This document shows positions 5,605 through 9,356 of a stretch of DNA of 9,356 bases, in pieces; position 1 is the stretch's first letter, and each line of letters starts with the position of its first letter. The notes below the pieces were generated by a model. The model was given only the letters and a program-made list of their open reading frames with translations. It had not been told where the DNA came from and did not search any database. This DNA is from Gammaproteobacteria bacterium (GTDB lineage: Bacteria; Pseudomonadota; Gammaproteobacteria; UBA4575): positions 1 to 9,356 of the forward strand of contig JAPUHH010000032.1 in assembly GCA_027297825.1 (NCBI GenBank), in the 5' to 3' direction. The translations under genes were made by a program, and so were the position numbers.

Positions 5605-7605
5605 ATGATTCCTGAGATTGGTCATTTTGCTTTAATCATTGCGCTTTGCTTGGCACTGGTACAAACCATTGTTCCATTATTGGGCGCGCAGACAAATACC
5701 AGCCAATGGATGGCGGTTGCAAAACCTGCAGCACGCGGTCAGTTTTTATTTATAATTATTGCGTTTATTTGTCTGGCTTATAGCTTTGTTAAGAATGATT
5801 TTTCCGTTTTTTATGTCGCTAATAATTCAAATTCTGCATTACCCCTACAATATAAAATATCCGCAATCTGGGGTGCGCATGAGGGTTCACTGCTACTTTG
5901 GTCGTTAATGCTCAGTGGTTGGACGTTTGCCGTCACAATATTTAGCCGTAGTTTGCCCAATGATATGGTGGCGCGAGTATTAGCTGTGATGGGTTTTGTA
6001 AGTATTGGCTTTCTATTGTTTATGCTGCTGACCTCTAATCCTTTCGAACGTATCTTCCCTATGCCACTAGAGGGCAAGGATCTGAACCCTCTCTTGCAGG
6101 ACCCCGGTCTAGTGATTCATCCGCCAATGTTATACATGGGCTATGTGGGTTTTTCTGTCGCCTTTGCTTTTGCCATTGCAGCTTTACTTGGCGGCAAGCT
6201 TGATTCTGCATGGGCGCGTTGGTCGCGACCCTGGGCGACATTTGCTTGGGTATTCTTAACTATTGGTATTACGTTAGGCAGTTGGTGGGCCTATCATGAA
6301 TTAGGCTGGGGAGGCTGGTGGTTTTGGGATCCAGTTGAAAATGCATCGTTTATGCCGTGGCTAGTAGGCACGGCACTTATTCATTCGCTAGCCGTTACCG
6401 AGAAAAGAGCTAGCTTTAAAAGCTGGACTGTGTTGCTAGCCATACTGGCTTTTTCATTGAGCCTATTAGGTACATTCTTAGTGCGCTCAGGTATTTTGGT
6501 TTCTGTGCATGCCTTTGCTACGGATCCTGCTAGAGGTCTTTATATTCTGATATTTTTAGCAATAGTAATTGGCGGTTCATTGCTGTTGTTTGCGTTACGC
6601 GCACCTTATATCAAATCAATTGGCCATTTTGATCTATTCTCTCGTGAGACTGCTTTGCTACTCAATAATGTTCTTCTTTTGGTAGTAATGTTTACTATAT
6701 TATTTGGTACTTTGTACCCATTATTTATAGATGCATTTGACATGCCATCATTGTCAGTGGGTAAGCCTTACTTTGACTTGGTGTTTTCGGTATTAATGTT
6801 GCCACTATTATTAGTTATTGGTGTTGGCCCTTTCATGCGTTGGAAAAAAGCAACAATGAAAGATGTATTTAAGAAATTAAGTAAGATTGCGATTGTAGGA
6901 TTAGTGATTGGTATTGCATTTCCATATATCGTTGCAGGAAAAACTTCAATATTGGTTGCGATTGGCATCAGTCTTGGAGGCTGGTCAATGGCTGCGGCCA
7001 TCTACTATTTGTTCAAAAATACTTCGCGCACTGATTCTGGTGCAAATATATTACAACATCTCAAAAAAATCCCTCGTGCGACTTACGGGATGTCCATCGC
7101 GCATTTTGGCATCGGTATTTTTGTGGTTGGTGTTACTTTTGTTAGTGCCTTTGAGCAAGTAAAAGAAATTCCCATGCAGGTCGGTCAGAAAATAGAAATG
7201 GCAGGCTATATGTTTGAGCTAGGTGGCGTTGAGGATATACAAGGGCCTAATTATTCGTCAAAACAAGCAACCGTCAATGTATATAAAAATGACAGACTTG
7301 TAGCAAAATTATTGCCGGAAAAGCGTACTTACTTAGTACAAAAAAGTCCGATGACAGAAGCAGGCATCGATACCGGATTTTTGCGTGATGTTTATGTAGC
7401 TTTAGGCGAAGAGATTGATGGTAACGCCTGGGGCATGCGTCTTTACTATAAGCCATTTATACAGTGGATTTGGATGGGTGCTTTACTCATGGCCTTTGGT
7501 GGCTTGCTGGCGGCATTCGATCGTCGTTATCGGCTTAAATTAAAACGAGAGAAGCAGTCTGCAGTACCTTCTAGTCGAAAGCAGCGGCTCGCTGTAACTT
7601 CATAG
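5605..7605 (+). CDS. ccmF: Cytochrome c haem lyase subunit CcmF
   Basis: CcmF is the large inner-membrane subunit of the haem lyase; it takes haem from CcmE and, with CcmH and CcmI, attaches it to apocytochrome c. From ATG 5605 it has 666 residues, slightly longer than E. coli CcmF (647). Landmarks are HEGSLLLW (H92), HPPMLYMGY (H172), the WWD signature WGGWWFWDP (235-243), H260 in ALIHSLA, H302 in SVHAF and H500 in AHFGIG. The last four align with H173, H261, H303 and H491 of E. coli, proposed ligands of the two haems. The rest is mostly membrane helices, with a periplasmic domain near 515-615. The start gives the family N-terminus MIPEIGHF. An upstream in-frame ATG at 5563 would overlap ccmE by 41 nt and is less likely. 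It starts 1 nt after ccmE. Confidence 0.98.
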   Translation: MIPEIGHFALIIALCLALVQTIVPLLGAQTNTSQWMAVAKPAARGQFLFIIIAFICLAYSFVKNDFSVFYVANNSNSALPLQYKISAIWGAHEGSLLLWSLMLSGWTFAVTIFSRSLPNDMVARVLAVMGFVSIGFLLFMLLTSNPFERIFPMPLEGKDLNPLLQDPGLVIHPPMLYMGYVGFSVAFAFAIAALLGGKLDSAWARWSRPWATFAWVFLTIGITLGSWWAYHELGWGGWWFWDPVENASFMPWLVGTALIHSLAVTEKRASFKSWTVLLAILAFSLSLLGTFLVRSGILVSVHAFATDPARGLYILIFLAIVIGGSLLLFALRAPYIKSIGHFDLFSRETALLLNNVLLLVVMFTILFGTLYPLFIDAFDMPSLSVGKPYFDLVFSVLMLPLLLVIGVGPFMRWKKATMKDVFKKLSKIAIVGLVIGIAFPYIVAGKTSILVAIGISLGGWSMAAAIYYLFKNTSRTDSGANILQHLKKIPRATYGMSIAHFGIGIFVVGVTFVSAFEQVKEIPMQVGQKIEMAGYMFELGGVEDIQGPNYSSKQATVNVYKNDRLVAKLLPEKRTYLVQKSPMTEAGIDTGFLRDVYVALGEEIDGNAWGMRLYYKPFIQWIWMGALLMAFGGLLAAFDRRYRLKLKREKQSAVPSSRKQRLAVTS

Positions 7606-7613
7606 TAAAATAT

Positions 7614-8144
7614 ATGCTTAAGTATCTATTGCCAGTAGTACTATTTTTTGTATTAGTTGGGTTTTTATTTGTTGGCTTATACAAAGACCCTAGTGAAGTT
7701 TCATCCCCCCTTATTGGCAAATCAACGCCACAATTTTCATTGCCACGTTTAGAGGGTTCACGCATCTTCACTCAAGATGAGTTCCAAGGAAAAGTTTCTT
7801 TATTAAATGTTTGGGCAACCTGGTGTTATGCGTGTCACCAAGAGCATCCCATTTTGCTTGATCTGGCTGATCGAAAAGTAGCTCCTATTTATGGATTGAA
7901 CTACAAAGATATTGCTGCTGAGGCTAAACAATATTTAATAAATTATGGTAACCCATATATTGCAAATGCTTTTGATGAGAACGGGCGTGTCGGCATTGAG
8001 TGGGGAGTATATGGTGCGCCAGAAACTTTCTTAATCGATAAAAATGGCATTATTCGTTATAAGCATATCGGCCCTCTGACTAATGACAATGTTGAAAATA
8101 TAATTTTGCCATTGATACAACAACTACAAAATGAAGCATCGTAA
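7614..8144 (+). CDS. ccmG: Membrane-anchored periplasmic thiol-disulfide oxidoreductase CcmG (DsbE)
   Basis: CcmG is a thioredoxin-like reductant that receives electrons from CcdA or DsbD and keeps the apocytochrome CXXCH or CcmH cysteines reduced. The 176-residue protein has an N-terminal anchor (about 5-22), the active site WCYAC (C71 and C74) in NVWATWCYACHQEHP, and the family GVYGAPETFLID segment (131-142) with cis-Pro136. The inter-cysteine dipeptide is Tyr-Ala, whereas E. coli has Pro-Thr; this may shift the redox potential or partner preference. The gap from ccmF is 8 nt, and the end overlaps ccmH by 14 nt. Confidence 0.96.
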   Translation: MLKYLLPVVLFFVLVGFLFVGLYKDPSEVSSPLIGKSTPQFSLPRLEGSRIFTQDEFQGKVSLLNVWATWCYACHQEHPILLDLADRKVAPIYGLNYKDIAAEAKQYLINYGNPYIANAFDENGRVGIEWGVYGAPETFLIDKNGIIRYKHIGPLTNDNVENIILPLIQQLQNEAS

Positions 8145-8610
8145 TACAATAAATATTTGCGCTGTGCTAATCGGGTGTTTTTTGGTATGCGCAGTAATGG
8201 CTGAACCCATCACTGTGGCGCCTCAATATGAGCAACGGTATAGCTCAATACTAGGTGAATTGCGCTGTTTGGTTTGTCAAAATCAAACTATTGCAGAATC
8301 CAATGCAGATCTAGCGATAGACTTACGTGTCGAAGTTAAAAATATGTTAGAAAAAGGTGCGACAGATTCTGAAATTATTGATTTCATGGCGAATCGGTAT
8401 GGAGATTTTATTTTATACAGGCCTCAACTTAAACCTCGAACTTATCCTCTTTGGTTCGGTCCTTTCTTGCTCTTAGCCGTGGTTCTTCTTTTGTTATATT
8501 TTGTAGTCAATAGACAAAGTAAAGATAGCAATGTAAAGCTAACAGATGAAGAAAAAACTCAACTTAATTCAATTTTAAATCAAACAGAAGAAAAATATAC
8601 AGATGATTAG
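8131..8610 (+). CDS. ccmH: Cytochrome c maturation thiol oxidoreductase CcmH
   Basis: CcmH is a membrane-anchored periplasmic protein that handles the thiols of apocytochrome c within the haem lyase complex. The 159-residue protein has a signal peptide (about 1-24, ending AVMAEP) and the family motif LRCLVCQNQTIAES with C46 and C49. It then has a three-helix domain through NRYGDFILYRPQ, a membrane helix at about 110-127 and a short polar cytoplasmic tail. It corresponds to the N-terminal half of E. coli CcmH; the TPR half is the separate next gene. It starts within the last 14 nt of ccmG in another frame, without a clear ribosome-binding site, and overlaps ccmI by 8 nt. Confidence 0.96.
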   Translation: MKHRNTINICAVLIGCFLVCAVMAEPITVAPQYEQRYSSILGELRCLVCQNQTIAESNADLAIDLRVEVKNMLEKGATDSEIIDFMANRYGDFILYRPQLKPRTYPLWFGPFLLLAVVLLLLYFVVNRQSKDSNVKLTDEEKTQLNSILNQTEEKYTDD

Positions 8611-9356
8611 TTTTTGGGTCATATGCGCACTATTAATTATCGTTGCATTGATAATTATATTGCCTTCTTTGTTGGCAAAAGAACCACAGGCTGATCTTGA
8701 TCGTCAGAAAATTAATCGTGCGGTTTTTGAAAAAAAGCTTAAAGAACTAGAGCATGATCGAGAGCGCGACCTGATAGATCAGGAACAATTTGAGATAGCA
8801 AATGCCGATCTGCAACGTACTCTAATTGATGATTTAGCGGACCAAAAAGAGCTAGTATTAAAAAAGAGTAGTAAGACCCTGCCACTGATTGTTTTGTTTG
8901 CCGTTCCTGTTACGGCAGTTCTAGTATATATAAATATTGATAATGGATTAGACTCATTGGCCGAAGGTTTTGATGCAGAAATGCAAGCACAGCAGCTAGG
9001 TCAAATGTCTTCAGTCGAAGAAGCAATTACAAGTCTTGAGCAGAAAATTAAACAAGACCCTGATAATCTTGATAGCTGGTTGATGTTAGGGAAGTCTTAT
9101 CTTATCTCAGAAAGTTTTGACAAATCTGTCAGTGCGTATGCCAAAGCAAATGAGATTACTAAAGGCGCTAATCCTAATGTGCTAGTGGCATTTGGCGAAG
9201 CGCAAGTGCTGGCTGCAAATCAAAAGTTTGATGAACATTCTAAGTCGTTTTTTACTAAAGCATTGCAAATAAATCCACGACATGAAAGGGGATTATGGTA
9301 TGCCGGTTTAGCAGCACTTCAATTCGAAGAATATAAAAGCGCAGTAGGTTCTTGGG
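8603..9356 (+). CDS. ccmI: Cytochrome c maturation apocytochrome chaperone CcmI (partial, C-terminus beyond right edge)
   Basis: CcmI (CycH) binds the C-terminus of apocytochrome c through TPR repeats and delivers it to CcmF and CcmH. The visible 251 codons start at ATG 8603, overlapping the ccmH stop by 8 nt. They show a membrane helix at about 3-24, a cytoplasmic charged loop likely to form a coiled coil (about 30-90), a second helix at about 93-111 and then periplasmic TPR-like repeats. Examples are DNLDSWLMLGKSYL (154-167) and NPRHERGLWYAGLAALQFEEY (224-244), read in two parts around the tryptophan. This is the two-helix, loop and TPR layout of the family. The frame is open at the edge with no stop. 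Confidence 0.95.
   Translation, partial: MISFWVICALLIIVALIIILPSLLAKEPQADLDRQKINRAVFEKKLKELEHDRERDLIDQEQFEIANADLQRTLIDDLADQKELVLKKSSKTLPLIVLFAVPVTAVLVYINIDNGLDSLAEGFDAEMQAQQLGQMSSVEEAITSLEQKIKQDPDNLDSWLMLGKSYLISESFDKSVSAYAKANEITKGANPNVLVAFGEAQVLAANQKFDEHSKSFFTKALQINPRHERGLWYAGLAALQFEEYKSAVGSW

Overview
The window comes from a bacterium, most probably a gammaproteobacterium with a moderately AT-rich genome. This rests on protein resemblance: the Mfd and Ccm proteins align with the Escherichia coli proteins almost residue for residue, including the haem-ligand positions in CcmC and CcmF. I cannot name a genus. ccmH and ccmI are separate genes, as in pseudomonads and many other proteobacteria, rather than fused as in E. 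coli.

Layout: positions 1-2588 (minus strand) hold the first three quarters of mfd, the transcription-repair coupling factor, cut by the left edge. Positions 2589-2936 are a divergent intergenic region of 348 bases. From 2937 to the right edge the plus strand carries an unbroken, tightly packed cytochrome c maturation (System I) operon in the order ccmA-ccmB-ccmC-ccmD-ccmE-ccmF-ccmG-ccmH-ccmI, with ccmI cut by the right edge. Gaps between ccm genes are 1-9 nt, and ccmG/ccmH and ccmH/ccmI overlap, so one polycistronic, translationally coupled message is likely.

How the genes work together: CcmA and CcmB form the ABC transporter core. With CcmC and CcmD they load haem onto the periplasmic chaperone CcmE and release holo-CcmE. 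CcmF takes haem from CcmE and, with CcmH and CcmI, attaches it to the CXXCH cysteines of apocytochrome c. CcmG and CcmH keep those cysteines reduced, and CcmI holds the apocytochrome. All catalytic and haem-binding residues I could check are present.

The coding content is conventional and I found no new multi-gene system. The points worth a second look are in the divergent intergenic region and at the ccmA start. ccmA has a perfect AGGAGGT ribosome-binding sequence inside its open frame, 5 nt before a GTA codon that sits where the family's initiator normally is. Between mfd and ccmA, the minus strand carries a 47-codon open frame whose stop lies in a hairpin followed by a T-tract, with promoter-like boxes upstream; this could be a small gene or a small RNA.
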